A stretch of DNA of 64,000 nt from Natronolimnobius baerhuensis (GTDB lineage Archaea > Halobacteriota > Halobacteria > Halobacteriales > Natrialbaceae). The stretch spans positions 372,001 to 436,000 of the forward strand of contig NZ_MWPH01000002.1 of assembly GCF_002177135.1 (NCBI RefSeq). Reading direction: 5' to 3'. Below the pieces are notes generated by a model. That model was not told the DNA's origin and did no database searches. It worked only from the letters and a program-made list of their open reading frames with translations. This document shows, one piece after another, positions 16,340 through 27,799 of the stretch. Within the stretch, counting starts at the first letter, position 1; every line of letters starts with the position of its first letter. A program made the translations under genes and the position numbers.

Positions 16340-18093
16340 TATGCTGGCACCTCTGCGGAGAGTTTTTCGGTGATCTGTTCGGCGAGTTCGTCCGCCTTGA
16401 AGCGGATACCGGTGTACTTGTTGATGCGTTTGACGCGGGTAAGGGCGTCGTGTTCGATCAGATCCGCGAACTGTCCCGTTGCGTTACACTCGACAACGAT
16501 GACTTCCTCGGCCGCCTCGATCTCGTCGGTCAGATCCGGACGCGGGAAGATGTACGGCACCGAAATCACGCGCAGATCAACATCGTCTTCCTCGAGATAC
16601 TCGAGGGCTTCGACGAGTGCACCTTCGTTCGATCCCCACGAGAGGATGAGGTTCTCGGAGTCAGGGTTCCCGAACTCACGGTACTCCCAGCCTTCTTCTT
16701 CTTTGGCGGTCTCGACCTTTCGATTTCGTTTGTCGACCTGCTGGACGCGCACGTCGGTTTCTTCGGTTCGGCGACCGAGTTCGTCGTGCTCTAAGCCGGT
16801 GGACATGTGTGCGCCGTCGGTTGTGCCGGGGATGGCACGGGGGCTGACGCCGTCTTCGGTGGCAGCGTGTGCGCGGAACCGACCCTGCGAGTCGAGCCAC
16901 TGGTCGACGGTGTCGTCGTCGACGAGTTTGCCGCGGTCGATCTCGACGTCGTCCATGTCGAACGCTTCCGGTGGGAACGTCTGTTCGGTGACGGACATTG
17001 CCAGATCGGAGATCAGGAACACCGGCGTCTGGTACTTTTCGGCGAGGTTGAACGCCTCGATGGTCTTCCAGAAGCACTCGGTGATCGTCGTCGGCGCGAC
17101 GACGAAGCGTGGCACCTCACCGTGGCCACCGTACAGCGCCATGTTGAGATCGCCCTGTTCCTGTTTCGTCGGCATCCCGGTCGATGGACCGGAACGCTGG
17201 ACGTCAGTGATGACAAGCGGTGTCTCGCTGGTTGCAACGAGGCCGAACGTCTCGGTCATGAGGTCAATCCCAGCACCGGAGGTTGCGGTCATCGAGCGCG
17301 CGCCAGCGCGTGCACCACCAAGCGCCATGTTGATCGCCGAGAGTTCGTCTTCTGCCTGCACGACGTGCCCGCCGTACTCTTCGATTCGGCCCGTCAGATA
17401 CTCCATGATGGAGGTTGCGGGCGTGATCGGGTAGCCGGCGTAGAAGCGACAGCCAGCGGCGATGGCACCCATGCCAATCGCTTCGTTGCCGTTCAAGAGG
17501 ACGTAATCGTTGTCCGTCGTCTCGAGACTGTAGCCGAGGTGGTCCAGATCGTAGTTCTCCTGGACGTATTCCTGGCCGAGTCGAGCGGCTTCCTTGTTGT
17601 TCTCGACGATTTTCGAGCCTTTGCCGCCGAAGCGTTTCTCGAGGGATTCGTCGAGGTACTCGACATCGAAGTTGGCGATTTCACACGCCGCACCGAGTGC
17701 GACGACGTTGCGCATGATTGCGCCGCCGGCGTCTTCGGCGAGCGATTTCAGTGGTACGTCGACGGCGGTGATCTCGTCGGGGATTTCGGCTTCCCACGAG
17801 CGCTCACCGTCGTAGATGACGGCACTACCCTCGTGGAGTTCATCCAGATTCTCGTCGATTGTTCGCTGCGTCAGCGCAACGAGAATGTCGAGTCGGTCGA
17901 CAACACTTTGAATATCATCGACAGATGTTCGAATCTTGTAGGCAGTGTAACCGCCGCGGATTCGCGACGCGAAGTCTTTCGACGTGAACACGTGTCGGCC
18001 GGCACGCGAGAGCGCCTGTGCGAAGATTTTTCCGGTCGAGTCGATGCCGTCTCCGGCTTCGCCTCCGACCGCCCAGTTGAGGTCCTCAGCCAT
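16339..18093 (-). CDS. korA: 2-oxoacid:ferredoxin oxidoreductase, alpha subunit with fused gamma domain
   Basis: A 584-residue subunit. Residues about 1-190 are the gamma domain (WAVGGEAGDGIDSTGKIFAQ near the N-terminus), followed by the alpha pyrimidine-binding domain (GNEAIGMGAIAAGCRFYAGYPITPAT, then EDELSAINMALGGARAGARSMTATSG), and the C-terminal transketolase-like domain. Gamma-alpha fusion is the normal form in haloarchaea. The start at 18093 (MAEDLNWAVGG) fits the family; an upstream ATG at 18186 would add 31 residues without resemblance. It is the first gene of the korAB unit, divergent from the FNR-like gene. Confidence 0.9.
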   Translation of the reverse strand: MAEDLNWAVGGEAGDGIDSTGKIFAQALSRAGRHVFTSKDFASRIRGGYTAYKIRTSVDDIQSVVDRLDILVALTQRTIDENLDELHEGSAVIYDGERSWEAEIPDEITAVDVPLKSLAEDAGGAIMRNVVALGAACEIANFDVEYLDESLEKRFGGKGSKIVENNKEAARLGQEYVQENYDLDHLGYSLETTDNDYVLLNGNEAIGMGAIAAGCRFYAGYPITPATSIMEYLTGRIEEYGGHVVQAEDELSAINMALGGARAGARSMTATSGAGIDLMTETFGLVATSETPLVITDVQRSGPSTGMPTKQEQGDLNMALYGGHGEVPRFVVAPTTITECFWKTIEAFNLAEKYQTPVFLISDLAMSVTEQTFPPEAFDMDDVEIDRGKLVDDDTVDQWLDSQGRFRAHAATEDGVSPRAIPGTTDGAHMSTGLEHDELGRRTEETDVRVQQVDKRNRKVETAKEEEGWEYREFGNPDSENLILSWGSNEGALVEALEYLEEDDVDLRVISVPYIFPRPDLTDEIEAAEEVIVVECNATGQFADLIEHDALTRVKRINKYTGIRFKADELAEQITEKLSAEVPA

Positions 18094-18251
18094 GTTATGC
18101 CGGACCTTGCCCCCAGTAAATGAAAAGGCTTCTGAAACCCCTACCAGGTCACCTGCGTTGTGCCATCGATCCCCGTGTGTGGACATACGGCACCCGCGTT
18201 TCCAACAACCGGAACGGAACGCCTTTTCGCACAGCAGCCGAATCCGAAGCC

Positions 18252-18923
18252 ATGGACGGAACGCCAGTCACTGTTGTATCGGTACGCGATGTCGGCCCAG
18301 AAACCGTCGCACTCGACCTCGAGACGCCAGCTGAGTTCGACGCCGCACCGGGACAGTTCGTCTTGCTGCGCGCGGTTCCCGGCGAGGGCGCAGTCGATGA
18401 CCCGGACGATGACGACGTCGTCGAGCGCCACTATACGCTCTCCTCGCCGTCCGTCGCGGACACCTTCGAGATCACCGTCGGTGTCGACCCCGAGGGCGAC
18501 CTCTCGCCGTGGCTCGCCGACCTCGAGGGCGGCGAAACCGTCCATATCGACGGCCCGTTCGGGACGATTACCTACGACGGCGACGAAGACGGCGACGTCG
18601 TCGCTATCGCAGGCGGACCGGGCGTCGGTCCCGCAATCGCCATCGCCGAAGCCGCCCACGACGCCGGTCACGACGCCGTCGTGATCTATCAGGACGACGC
18701 GCCCGCTCACCGCGAGCGACTCGAGGCCCTCGCGGACGATGATGTCCCGGTCGAACTCGTCGCGGGCGACGACCGCGAGGCACTTACCGACGCAATCGAG
18801 ACGCATCTCGAGGCAGGACAGGTGTACGCGTTCGGCTTCGATGCGTTCGTGACGACCGTCGCCGAGACAATTGAGGACGCTGGCGGCGACGCCGACGGTG
18901 CACACATCGAGAACTTCGGCTAA
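18252..18923 (+). CDS. FAD/NAD(P)-binding oxidoreductase of the ferredoxin reductase-like family
   Basis: A 223-residue flavoprotein. Residues 1-100 form the FAD-binding barrel with RHYTLSSPS at 59-67 (the RxYS/T motif) and APGQFVLL; the second half is the NAD(P) domain with AGGPGVGPAIAIAEAA. No CCxxC iron-sulfur motif typical of dihydroorotate dehydrogenase electron-transfer subunits is present, so it is a stand-alone reductase of unknown partner. Its position beside korA may mean it works with ferredoxin; this is inference. The start at 18252 gives MDGTPVTVVSVRD, matching the first strand. Confidence 0.82.
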   Translation: MDGTPVTVVSVRDVGPETVALDLETPAEFDAAPGQFVLLRAVPGEGAVDDPDDDDVVERHYTLSSPSVADTFEITVGVDPEGDLSPWLADLEGGETVHIDGPFGTITYDGDEDGDVVAIAGGPGVGPAIAIAEAAHDAGHDAVVIYQDDAPAHRERLEALADDDVPVELVAGDDREALTDAIETHLEAGQVYAFGFDAFVTTVAETIEDAGGDADGAHIENFG

Positions 18924-19001
18924 TCTGCTCGGTTGTTTGCCTGTCTCCGCGTGATACTTGCAAGCACAGTACCTACGCTCGCACGCGTTGTACATCACCA
19001 C

Positions 19002-19409
19002 ATGGTGGATGACGACCTCGAACTCGAGCGTGATATCGGCCAGGCAACGATTGTCTACGACGAACCGGACGAAGGGACGGTCAGAAAGACAGTCCCGAAC
19101 GAACACATCGCCTACTTTCAGGACCACTGGATAATCAAGACCGACGAGGACGAGGAGGGCCACGATATCGTCCGTCGCGTCCCCGCCCAGCGAGTGCACT
19201 ACGTCGAGCGCTCCGTCGAGCAGTTCGAAGAGGAAGTCGCGACGCTCGTCGATCAGGTCCAATCGTTCGCGGCCGATCTGCGGACGAAACTGCCAGTCGG
19301 CGGGGGAAACAGCGAGCAACAACGTGAGCCTGACGACCCGCCCGAACCGCATCGTATCAACATCGAGGAAGGGAGTCCCGACGGCCCAGACGATTCGACG
19401 TCCCAGTAG
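19002..19409 (+). CDS. conserved haloarchaeal hypothetical protein
   Basis: A 135-residue acidic soluble protein. It has a compact N-terminal half (ATIVYDEPDEGTVRKTVPNEHIAYFQDHWIIKT), a helical middle (RSVEQFEEEVATLVDQVQSFAADL) and a disordered acidic tail. No family is recognised. An upstream ATG at 18933 was rejected because it adds a hydrophobic stretch out of character; MVDDDLELERD is a typical start. It lies 78 bp after the FNR-like gene and is convergent with the VOC gene that follows. Confidence 0.65.
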   Translation: MVDDDLELERDIGQATIVYDEPDEGTVRKTVPNEHIAYFQDHWIIKTDEDEEGHDIVRRVPAQRVHYVERSVEQFEEEVATLVDQVQSFAADLRTKLPVGGGNSEQQREPDDPPEPHRINIEEGSPDGPDDSTSQ

Positions 19410-19414
19410 CGCGG

Positions 19415-19804
19415 TCAGTACTCGACGAACTCGAGCAACACGCCGCCCGTATCCGCCGGGTGGAGAAAGGCCACCGTGTGTCCCCACGCACCGGGACGTG
19501 GCTCCTCGTCGATTAATCGAACATCACTCGCGCGCGCACGCTCGAGCGCGCCCTCGAGATCACCAGTCGCGAGCGCGAGGTGGTGAATCCCCGCACCGTG
19601 TGAGTCGAGATACTGCGCAATTGTCCCGTCCTCGAGTGGCTCGAGCAGTTCGAAGTAGCCGTTTCCGCAGTCTACAAAGACGACGCGCATGCCGTCGAAC
19701 TCCTCTTCGTGGGCGATCTCGAGGCCGAAGAGGTCTGCGTACAGATCGGCGAGTTCGGCCGCGTCGTCGGTCGCGACACCGGCGTGATCGAAATGCGTGT
19801 TCAT
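19415..19804 (-). CDS. mce: methylmalonyl-CoA epimerase (VOC family)
   Basis: A 129-residue VOC protein with the epimerase pattern: MNTHFDHAGVATDD at the start (metal-binding His at residue 7), LFGLEIAHEEEFDGMRVVFVD, GNGYFELLEPLE, GAGIHHLALAT (second His), and GGVLLEFVEY at the end (final metal-binding Glu). The family interconverts the (2S) and (2R) epimers of methylmalonyl-CoA. The mutase gene lies three genes upstream on the same strand, supporting the assignment over a generic glyoxalase. Confidence 0.85.
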   Translation of the reverse strand: MNTHFDHAGVATDDAAELADLYADLFGLEIAHEEEFDGMRVVFVDCGNGYFELLEPLEDGTIAQYLDSHGAGIHHLALATGDLEGALERARASDVRLIDEEPRPGAWGHTVAFLHPADTGGVLLEFVEY

Positions 19805-19869
19805 ACTGTCCGTTCGCGGACGGCCTTCAAAAATCGCTGGGCGAGTCGGCCCTCGGCAAACAGTTGCAG

Positions 19870-20772
19870 TTAGTCCGCTCGAGGCGAAAGTTCTCGAGAG
19901 CCGGTCGACGCCGACTGTTCGGTGCGGCCGCCGAGCGTCTCGAAGTCGAAGTTGTCGAACTCGGAGGGAGCGGTGCCTTCGACGGCGTAGACGTACAGTG
20001 CGGTCTTTGCGACGCCCCAGATCGTCTGGCCGAGGACGTAGGTGAACGCGAGTGCACCGCCGACGAGGACGACCGCGAGGACGAATCCCGGTGCGGGGAC
20101 GACGGAGGCGACGGCGAGCGAAATCGCAAGTGCGCCACCGACGAACACGAACCCGATGAGCGCCGTAATCAGCGTGATGCCGAAGCCGGCACCCAGCGTC
20201 TCGCCCCACGTCTCCTTAAATGTCGAGCCACTGCGCGTGAACATCGACTTGATAGAGACGTCTTCGAAGACGATCACCGGCACGATGAAGAAGGTCATAA
20301 TCGACCAGCCGACGGCGAACAACGCCCCGAGCAGCGAGGCGACGGGGTTGTCCGATCCCTCGAGACTCTTGAGGATCACGCTGACGGTCGCAGCGATCAC
20401 CGACCAGACCATGATTGGACCGAGCCGGTCACTGACTGCGCTGAGACACTTTCGCACCGCCGGTTCGCGCCCGTGAAACGCCTCGTTCGTCCCGTAGACC
20501 AGCGCAGCCGAACAGTACGTACTGACGAACGTCGTCACTAGATACAGGACGAAGAGGACGGCGTACTCGAGGCCGCTGCCGAGCGCGTCGGCGATCAACA
20601 GCGGGCCAAAGAAGAGCGCGAAAAAGAGCAGGCTCGAGGCACCTGCGAGTGCCGGAAGGACCAGGAGTCGGGGATGGTGTCGAATCACACTGATACTGTC
20701 TTTGGTCAACGTCCAGCCGGTTTTGAGCCGACCGAAGAAGCCGATTTTCGTTCCGTTCGCGTTCGATAGCAT
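19870..20772 (-). CDS. DUF6159-type multi-pass membrane protein
   Basis: A 300-residue integral membrane protein with about six hydrophobic segments. It opens GFFGRLKTGWTLTKDSISVIRHHPRLLVLPALAG, characteristic of a conserved prokaryotic family of unknown function (DUF6159, assigned from memory of this N-terminus). Later segments include TFVSTYCSAALVYG and TFFIVPVIVFEDVSIKSMF. The C-terminal 35 residues are polar and acidic. The minus-strand promoter region upstream is AT-rich (TATATTTTAACAC around 20800). Confidence 0.72.
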   Translation of the reverse strand: MLSNANGTKIGFFGRLKTGWTLTKDSISVIRHHPRLLVLPALAGASSLLFFALFFGPLLIADALGSGLEYAVLFVLYLVTTFVSTYCSAALVYGTNEAFHGREPAVRKCLSAVSDRLGPIMVWSVIAATVSVILKSLEGSDNPVASLLGALFAVGWSIMTFFIVPVIVFEDVSIKSMFTRSGSTFKETWGETLGAGFGITLITALIGFVFVGGALAISLAVASVVPAPGFVLAVVLVGGALAFTYVLGQTIWGVAKTALYVYAVEGTAPSEFDNFDFETLGGRTEQSASTGSRELSPRAD

Positions 20773-20844
20773 GGGTGCTCTATATGGGTATCATGTGTTA
20801 AAATATACGATGAGTTTCCGACGAAGAAATCGAGATGACGATCT

Positions 20845-20871
20845 GGGACGACCGATGCTCGAGGTCGTCCC
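20845..20871. terminator. 9-bp inverted repeat after the aldo/keto reductase gene
   Basis: Stems GGGACGACC and GGTCGTCCC around a 9-nt loop lie 62 bp past the aldo/keto reductase stop codon and upstream of the DUF6159 promoter region. Position suggests a transcript-end or RNA-stabilising hairpin. No strong T-run follows on the minus strand, so the call is tentative. Confidence 0.35.
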
Positions 20872-20932
20872 TCCAACCAGTTGACCTCGAGTGCGTCACC
20901 AGTCTGTACGCGAGCCACCCTCGAGCCCGCCG

Positions 20933-21772
20933 TCAGCGAAGCCCCAACTTCGCAGCGAGCTGGTTCCAGACGCCGTCGCCGACCGCAGTTACCGCCTCCA
21001 TCTCGTCGTCGGAGAGTTCGAAGTCGAACACGTCCGCATTGGTCTCGATATGTGCTCGACTCGAGGCCTTGGGAATCGCCGCGACGGGCGGTTGCTGGAT
21101 CAGCCAGCGCAGCGCGACCTGCGCCGCGGACTTGCCGTGTGTATCGCCGATCTCGGCGAGTCGGTCGTCACCCGGCACCGCACCCTCTGCGAGCGGACTG
21201 TAGGCCGTCAGGCAAATATCGTGCTCGGCACAGAACTCGAGCAAGTCGTCCTGGTGATAATACGGGTGATACTTCACCTGATTCGCGACGATGGGTGTCT
21301 CCGAGTGGTCGGTCGCGTCCGCGAGTTGGCTCGCCGAGAAGTTGCTGACGCCGATGTGGTCGACCGCGCCGTCGGTCTGCAGGTCGTTCATCGCCGCGAG
21401 CGTCTCCTCGAGCGGTGCCTCCTCGCTCGGTGCGTGTAACAGGAGCAGGTCCACGGTTGCCAGCCCGAGGCGCTCGAGGCTCTCGCGAGTCGACTCGAGC
21501 ACGTCGTCGACGGCGGCGTTGTCGGGATGGACCTTGGTGACGACGAAGACGTCATCGCGGTCGACATCGCTCGCAGCGATGGCCTCGCCGACTGCCGCCT
21601 CGTTGTCGTACATCTGCGCGGTATCGATGTGGCGATAGCCGACCTCGAGTGCGGTTTCGACCGCGCGCCGACACTCGTCGCCGGTCATTCGTGCGGTTCC
21701 GAAGCCAAGGGCGGGAATCTCCGCACCGCCGGCCGTAACGGTCGCCGTCGGATCGTCCGGACCGAGTTCCAT
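20933..21772 (-). CDS. aldo/keto reductase
   Basis: A 279-residue TIM-barrel NAD(P)H-dependent reductase. The catalytic tetrad is visible: Asp in GYRHIDTAQMYDNE (Asp and Tyr), Lys in VVTKVH, and His in LLLLHAP. GVSNFSASQL and KYHPYYHQDDLLEFC are family signatures, and IPKASSRAHIETN is the cofactor-binding stretch near the C-terminus. The substrate is an unspecified aldehyde or ketone. The start at 21772 (MELGPDDPTATV) was chosen; an ATG at 21805 (MFKPRG) is possible and would add 11 residues. Confidence 0.9.
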   Translation of the reverse strand: MELGPDDPTATVTAGGAEIPALGFGTARMTGDECRRAVETALEVGYRHIDTAQMYDNEAAVGEAIAASDVDRDDVFVVTKVHPDNAAVDDVLESTRESLERLGLATVDLLLLHAPSEEAPLEETLAAMNDLQTDGAVDHIGVSNFSASQLADATDHSETPIVANQVKYHPYYHQDDLLEFCAEHDICLTAYSPLAEGAVPGDDRLAEIGDTHGKSAAQVALRWLIQQPPVAAIPKASSRAHIETNADVFDFELSDDEMEAVTAVGDGVWNQLAAKLGLR

Positions 21773-21878
21773 GCGCTGAGACACGGCCCCGCGGGGCTTG
21801 AACATCCGGGCGGCAGTTTCGCTCTCGAGAGAGTCACATTGTTCGCGGTCGACAGCCGCGCGCTGATCGAAGCCGGGT

Positions 21879-23558
<1,680 letters not shown>

Positions 23559-23650
23559 ATCACTTCGTACGCGGGCCGGGATTGAAAAGTATGCAGCGCA
23601 AGGATGGCGACTCGAGGTGCTGGCCGCTGACGGCCAGCGCCAGGTACAGA

Positions 23651-24256
23651 CTATCCGCCGGTGTCGTACTTGTAGGTCGCCGAGTCGGGATCGATGCCGA
23701 AATCCTCCGGGGCATCGTCGGTTGACACCTCGTCGTCTCCCTCGGGTGCGCGTTTGAACGCTTCGCGGAGGGCGGCTGGCATCCGGAATCGGTCGACCTC
23801 GAGTGCGTATGGAACCGCATCGGGGTCGACGCCCTCTCGCTTGCTCTCGAGGCGTGTTTGCAGTGGGTCGGGCAGATTCGATTCGTCGATTCGGCGGAAC
23901 CCAAACTGTGCGAGATAGCTTCCCTCGCCGGTCAGCGTGTAGACGGTGTCAAAGCCCTCGTCGCTGGCGTACTCGATGAGTCGTTCGATAACGTGTGCAC
24001 CAACGCCTTGTCCGCGCCAACCCTCGAGGACGCCGATGCTGGTCAGTTCGCAGTATTCCGTGGGTTCGTCACTCTCGTCACGGTCGGCACTGACGCGGTG
24101 AATTCGAATTCGGCCAAAGCCGGCCTTCTCGTTTGAGAGTTCGTCGACGGCAATGACGTAGTCGCGCGAGCGGAACGCCGTCTCGTCGAGCCCCATCGAC
24201 TCGATGTGGTCGAGTAGCCAGACCTCCTCTCTGTTTTTCGCGTCCCGCACGTACAT
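23651..24256 (-). CDS. GNAT-family N-acetyltransferase
   Basis: A 201-residue protein. The central acetyl-CoA binding motif is [21 protein letters not shown] (the R-G-x-G-x-G/A pattern), preceded by a strand with ELTSIGVL and followed by [21 protein letters not shown]. The N-terminal [38 protein letters not shown] resembles the ArgA/PanM-like group. The C-terminal 30 residues are acidic and probably disordered. It is just upstream of mcmA on the same strand with a 92-bp gap. Confidence 0.85.
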   Translation of the reverse strand: MYVRDAKNREEVWLLDHIESMGLDETAFRSRDYVIAVDELSNEKAGFGRIRIHRVSADRDESDEPTEYCELTSIGVLEGWRGQGVGAHVIERLIEYASDEGFDTVYTLTGEGSYLAQFGFRRIDESNLPDPLQTRLESKREGVDPDAVPYALEVDRFRMPAALREAFKRAPEGDDEVSTDDAPEDFGIDPDSATYKYDTGG

Positions 24257-24506
24257 GGCCCACTATAGGTGATGCCGGCCAAAAGCATTTGTGGGTTGCC
24301 AGGTGCAAGCACCGACTCGCGGCGATCACACTTGTTCGCCGAGAATTCGATTTGAAAACCGCAGTACACACTCCGTTCCCTGAGACGGGCCGCATGAAAC
24401 GTGTGTCCGTCGAACTCGCGAAACAGTGGTCGGTTTGCCCTCGAGCATCCCCGGAGAACGCAATCGAGTAAACTATATGTGGTCTCGTGTGTATATATGA
24501 CATACC

Positions 24507-24797
24507 ATGGCCGAGTGTGCCACGTGTGGCGATGACGTGCCCCAACTCTTTGAACACCGCGTGCGGTCCGAAACGATGACACACCAACGAACGAAACGCA
24601 GTTGCGCGGACTGTCACCCATCGCTGCCGAGTACGTCGAAACGGCTGGTCACCGACGGCGGAACGACCACATCGGCTTGCCCGACCTGTTCGGGCCCAAC
24701 CGTCGATACTGATGGTCCGCTCACCTGCGTCGACTGCGGCTGGACCCCACGGGAGTACCACGCTCGGTTCTCACTGTCCTGGTCCGAACGTCTGTAA
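24507..24797 (+). CDS. small multi-zinc-finger protein
   Basis: A 96-residue protein with four CxxC motifs: CATC near the N-terminus, CADC, CPTC and CVDC. The pairs can form two zinc ribbons. Between them lies a basic segment (TMTHQRTKR) that could bind nucleic acid. No named family. An AT-rich promoter region (AACTATATG and GTATATATG, 24472-24500) precedes the ATG. It stands alone, divergent from the GNAT gene. Confidence 0.75.
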   Translation: MAECATCGDDVPQLFEHRVRSETMTHQRTKRSCADCHPSLPSTSKRLVTDGGTTTSACPTCSGPTVDTDGPLTCVDCGWTPREYHARFSLSWSERL

Positions 24798-25028
24798 CGC
24801 GCGAACGCGCTGTTTTCGACGGCTATAGAGTCTGTACTCGCATTTCCTCGAGCGACTGGTACACCTCCGAACGTACATCATACATTGAATATCGCTATAT
24901 CAAATCGGTTAATAGCGGCAACAGTGTCTCGAGTCGAACACACGAACACAGCCCTCGCTGTGGCCTCGAGCGTGTCTGAATCGGAACACAGCGCGGGACG
25001 ATCCTGCGCACCAAAAGGGGCGTGCGGA

Positions 25029-27047
25029 CTAAGTTTCGAGGTCGATCTCGAGTTCGTGGGCGGGCGCGTCGACAACCGCAAGGTCGCGACCCGAAACCGT
25101 CTCGTCGCCGAGGACGAGCGTGCCGGAGCCAGCGTCGACCGTTACGGCGTCCGTTCCGAAGTTCGTGACCCACGTGTAGCCGTCGCGTTCGGTCAGGCGG
25201 ACGCGCCCGGGCAGGCGTTCGCTGACTGGGACATCCGCGCGCTCGAGCAGACCCACCGAAATCGCGTCCGCGAGGTCCGCCTCCGGCCAGACGCCAACGT
25301 ATTCGACGTGGCCGTCGCCCACAGCGTTGCGGACGATGGCGGGTTCTTCTGTTCCGGGCCCTGACTCGAGGCGACCGATGACTGTCCCGTCGTCTGGCTC
25401 GAGCCACTCGGCCCACGTCTGATACGCGTAGGACTCGCCGTCGTAGCTCACCTGCGTCTCGACGCCCGGCGAGAGGCTCTCGTGTTGTGCGACGTGTGCG
25501 CCGAGGGCCTCCGCGAGCGGCCCTGGCGCGAGTTCGTCGCGCAGATGGTCGTGTTCGTCTTTCATCGCCGAGCGGATCGTCAACAGGAGTTCGCCGCCGT
25601 CCTGGACGTACGCCGTCAGTCGATCCGCAAGATCGTCGTCGACGAGATGGAGCGACGGCGCGACGAGGGCAGCGTACGCCTCGAGGTCGGCGCTCGTCGA
25701 CACGAGATCGACGGTCACGCCGCGTCGCCGGAGTGCGCGATAGTACGCACGCAGATGCGCCCAGTAGTCGAAGTCGGGCGAGTGGGCCTCGGCGTGAGTC
25801 GCCCAGAGACTGTCGTAGTCGACGAGTATCGCAACGTCGCCGCTTGGAGCGTCGAGATCAGGGAGAGACTCAAACTCCGCGGCGGTATCCGTGGCTTCCT
25901 CGAGGCCGCGGTCTGGTGCGCCGTCGTAGTTGTTCAACGCGCCCCAGTACTGTTCCTGGCCGAACTGGCAGCGCCGCCAGCGGAAGTACGAGACCACGTC
26001 GGCTCCGTGGGCGGCGGCCTGATGCGTCCAGAGGCGAATCATCCCGTCGTCGGGTTCCGCCGAGTAGGGAAATGCCCGGATGTCGCCGGCCTGGTTCTCC
26101 ATAACCCAGAACGGGCCGTCACTTGCGCCACGATAGAGCGCGTGGTTCATCCCCGTCACGTCCGGGTCGCCGGCGCGCTGGAGGTCGTCGCCCATCTCCT
26201 CGGGCGCGGGCGTATCGGGAGCATCCTGCGTATGCAGCGTCGGGTAGGAGTCCCACGCGGCAAAATCGAGATCTTCGCTCACGTCGAAGGCATCGAGCGG
26301 GTCGAAATCACCCATGAAGTTGTGCGTGACGAACCAATCATCGTCGGCCTCGCGGAGGAGATCGACGTGCAGCCGGTTGTACTCCACGACGCTGTCGCTG
26401 GCGAAGCGATTGTAATCGAGCAGTCTCGAGGGGTGGTGATTCGCCGCCGTCGGCCCTGGGAGATCGACCTCGGAAAAGCTCCGGTACTCCTGGCTCCAGA
26501 AGGCATTGCCCCACGCCTCGTTGAGGTCGTCGATTGAGTCGTAGTACTCGCGAAGCCACGTTCGGAATGCCGACGCGCAGTCATCGCAGTAACAGCGAAC
26601 GGTCTCGTGACAGCCGTACTCGTTGTCAGTCTGCCAGCCAGCGACGTGCTCGTGGCCCGCAAAGTGATCGGCCAGGTTCTCAATGATACGGCGACTCTCA
26701 CGCCAGTAGACGGCCGAGTTGAAACAGTAGTGTCTCCGACTGCCGAACTCGAGTGGCGTTCCATCCGGCTCTTCCTGTCGGATCTCGGGATACTCATCGA
26801 GCAGCCACTTCGGCGGCGTCGCCGTCGGCGTACACAACACCGCCTGCATGTCGTGCTCGCCGATCAGGTCGACAGCCGCCTCGAGCCACTCGAAGTCGTA
26901 CTCGCCGGGCTCGGGTTCCATCCGATTCCAGGCGAACTCGGCCATACGGACGTACTCGATACCCGCCTCAGCCATTCGCTCGATATCGTCCGCCCAGCGC
27001 TCACGCGGCCAGTGTTCAGGAAAGTAACAGACGCCAGTGTGCATCAT
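25029..27047 (-). CDS. bga: GH42 beta-galactosidase
   Basis: A 672-residue glycoside hydrolase family 42 enzyme releasing beta-linked galactose. The catalytic acid is Glu143 in QTDNEYG and the nucleophile Glu lies in FWVMENQAGDI. Four cysteines at 108, 152, 154 and 157 keep the spacing of the zinc site known in family members. An N-terminal TIM barrel is followed by a trimerisation-like domain (DVAILVDYDSLWATHAEAHSPDFDYWAHLRAYY) and a small C-terminal beta domain. The start is the double ATG at 27047/27044. It could act on plant or exopolysaccharide galactosides; no sugar transporter gene is adjacent. Confidence 0.93.
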   Translation of the reverse strand: MMHTGVCYFPEHWPRERWADDIERMAEAGIEYVRMAEFAWNRMEPEPGEYDFEWLEAAVDLIGEHDMQAVLCTPTATPPKWLLDEYPEIRQEEPDGTPLEFGSRRHYCFNSAVYWRESRRIIENLADHFAGHEHVAGWQTDNEYGCHETVRCYCDDCASAFRTWLREYYDSIDDLNEAWGNAFWSQEYRSFSEVDLPGPTAANHHPSRLLDYNRFASDSVVEYNRLHVDLLREADDDWFVTHNFMGDFDPLDAFDVSEDLDFAAWDSYPTLHTQDAPDTPAPEEMGDDLQRAGDPDVTGMNHALYRGASDGPFWVMENQAGDIRAFPYSAEPDDGMIRLWTHQAAAHGADVVSYFRWRRCQFGQEQYWGALNNYDGAPDRGLEEATDTAAEFESLPDLDAPSGDVAILVDYDSLWATHAEAHSPDFDYWAHLRAYYRALRRRGVTVDLVSTSADLEAYAALVAPSLHLVDDDLADRLTAYVQDGGELLLTIRSAMKDEHDHLRDELAPGPLAEALGAHVAQHESLSPGVETQVSYDGESYAYQTWAEWLEPDDGTVIGRLESGPGTEEPAIVRNAVGDGHVEYVGVWPEADLADAISVGLLERADVPVSERLPGRVRLTERDGYTWVTNFGTDAVTVDAGSGTLVLGDETVSGRDLAVVDAPAHELEIDLET

Positions 27048-27148
27048 CGTGAACACGCCCTGAAAGGCCAATAAAGCACGGGCCGCGGCAGAGTGTGACA
27101 AGGAGCCGGCCGCGACAGACTGCGATGGACCACGGACTCGAGTCAGCG

Positions 27149-27721
27149 CTACTCGGAACGAAACGACGGCACGTCGCCGGGCGTATCGAAGTCGTGGTAG
27201 TGCTCGCCCAGTTCGGTACTGAGAATCGAGAGCGCGGCTGCGGCTCCATCCCCCGCAGCGATGACGGCCTGCCACTCCTCCGCGCGGACCATGGCACCGG
27301 TCGCATACAGGTTGTCGACGCTCGTTGCCATATCCAGATCGACATCGACCGTGTCTCTGTCGTCGAGTTTACAGCCGAGATCCTCGGCAAACGAGCGGTC
27401 CGCGCCAGTCGCGAGTATCGCGTACGAAACCTTGTACGTCGCATCAGCCGTTTTGATCCGAAAACCGTCGGCGATCCTGTCGATACCAGTTACCGCCTCG
27501 CCAGTATGTATCTCTGCGCCGCGATCACGGACCTGCCCGCGCGTCAACTCCATGTACTCGCTGCCGCTGATGCTTCGAATCCCCGGATAGTTGAACAGAT
27601 GTGCCTTGTGCATCCACGTCTCGTCAGTGTCGAAGACGGCCGTCTCGAGGCCGTTTTTCGCCGTAAACAGTGCGGCACTCAACCCGGCAGGGCCACCGCC
27701 GACAATCGCAACATCGGGCAT
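27149..27721 (-). CDS. small FAD-binding oxidoreductase, thioredoxin reductase-like
   Basis: A 190-residue protein with the FAD dinucleotide motif GGGPAG at residues 8-13 (VAIVGGGPAGLSAALFTAKNG), the middle ILATGA motif, and a C-terminal FAD motif around LYATGAMV. It lacks the NADPH domain and the redox CxxC of true thioredoxin reductase, so it is a shortened relative of unknown reaction. The start at 27721 was chosen because MPDVAIVGGG is the standard N-terminus; an ATG at 27745 would add eight residues. Confidence 0.78.
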   Translation of the reverse strand: MPDVAIVGGGPAGLSAALFTAKNGLETAVFDTDETWMHKAHLFNYPGIRSISGSEYMELTRGQVRDRGAEIHTGEAVTGIDRIADGFRIKTADATYKVSYAILATGADRSFAEDLGCKLDDRDTVDVDLDMATSVDNLYATGAMVRAEEWQAVIAAGDGAAAALSILSTELGEHYHDFDTPGDVPSFRSE

Positions 27722-27799
27722 GCCTCGAGTCACCACAACGGGCAAAATAAAGGATAGTACCGATACTTGAGAGCCTCATCCGACTCGAAACGAACGAGG

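Noticed and set aside
16807-18123. Long open frame on the plus strand opposite korA
   Set aside because: It mirrors korA on the other strand, has no family resemblance, and arises from the high GC and codon bias.
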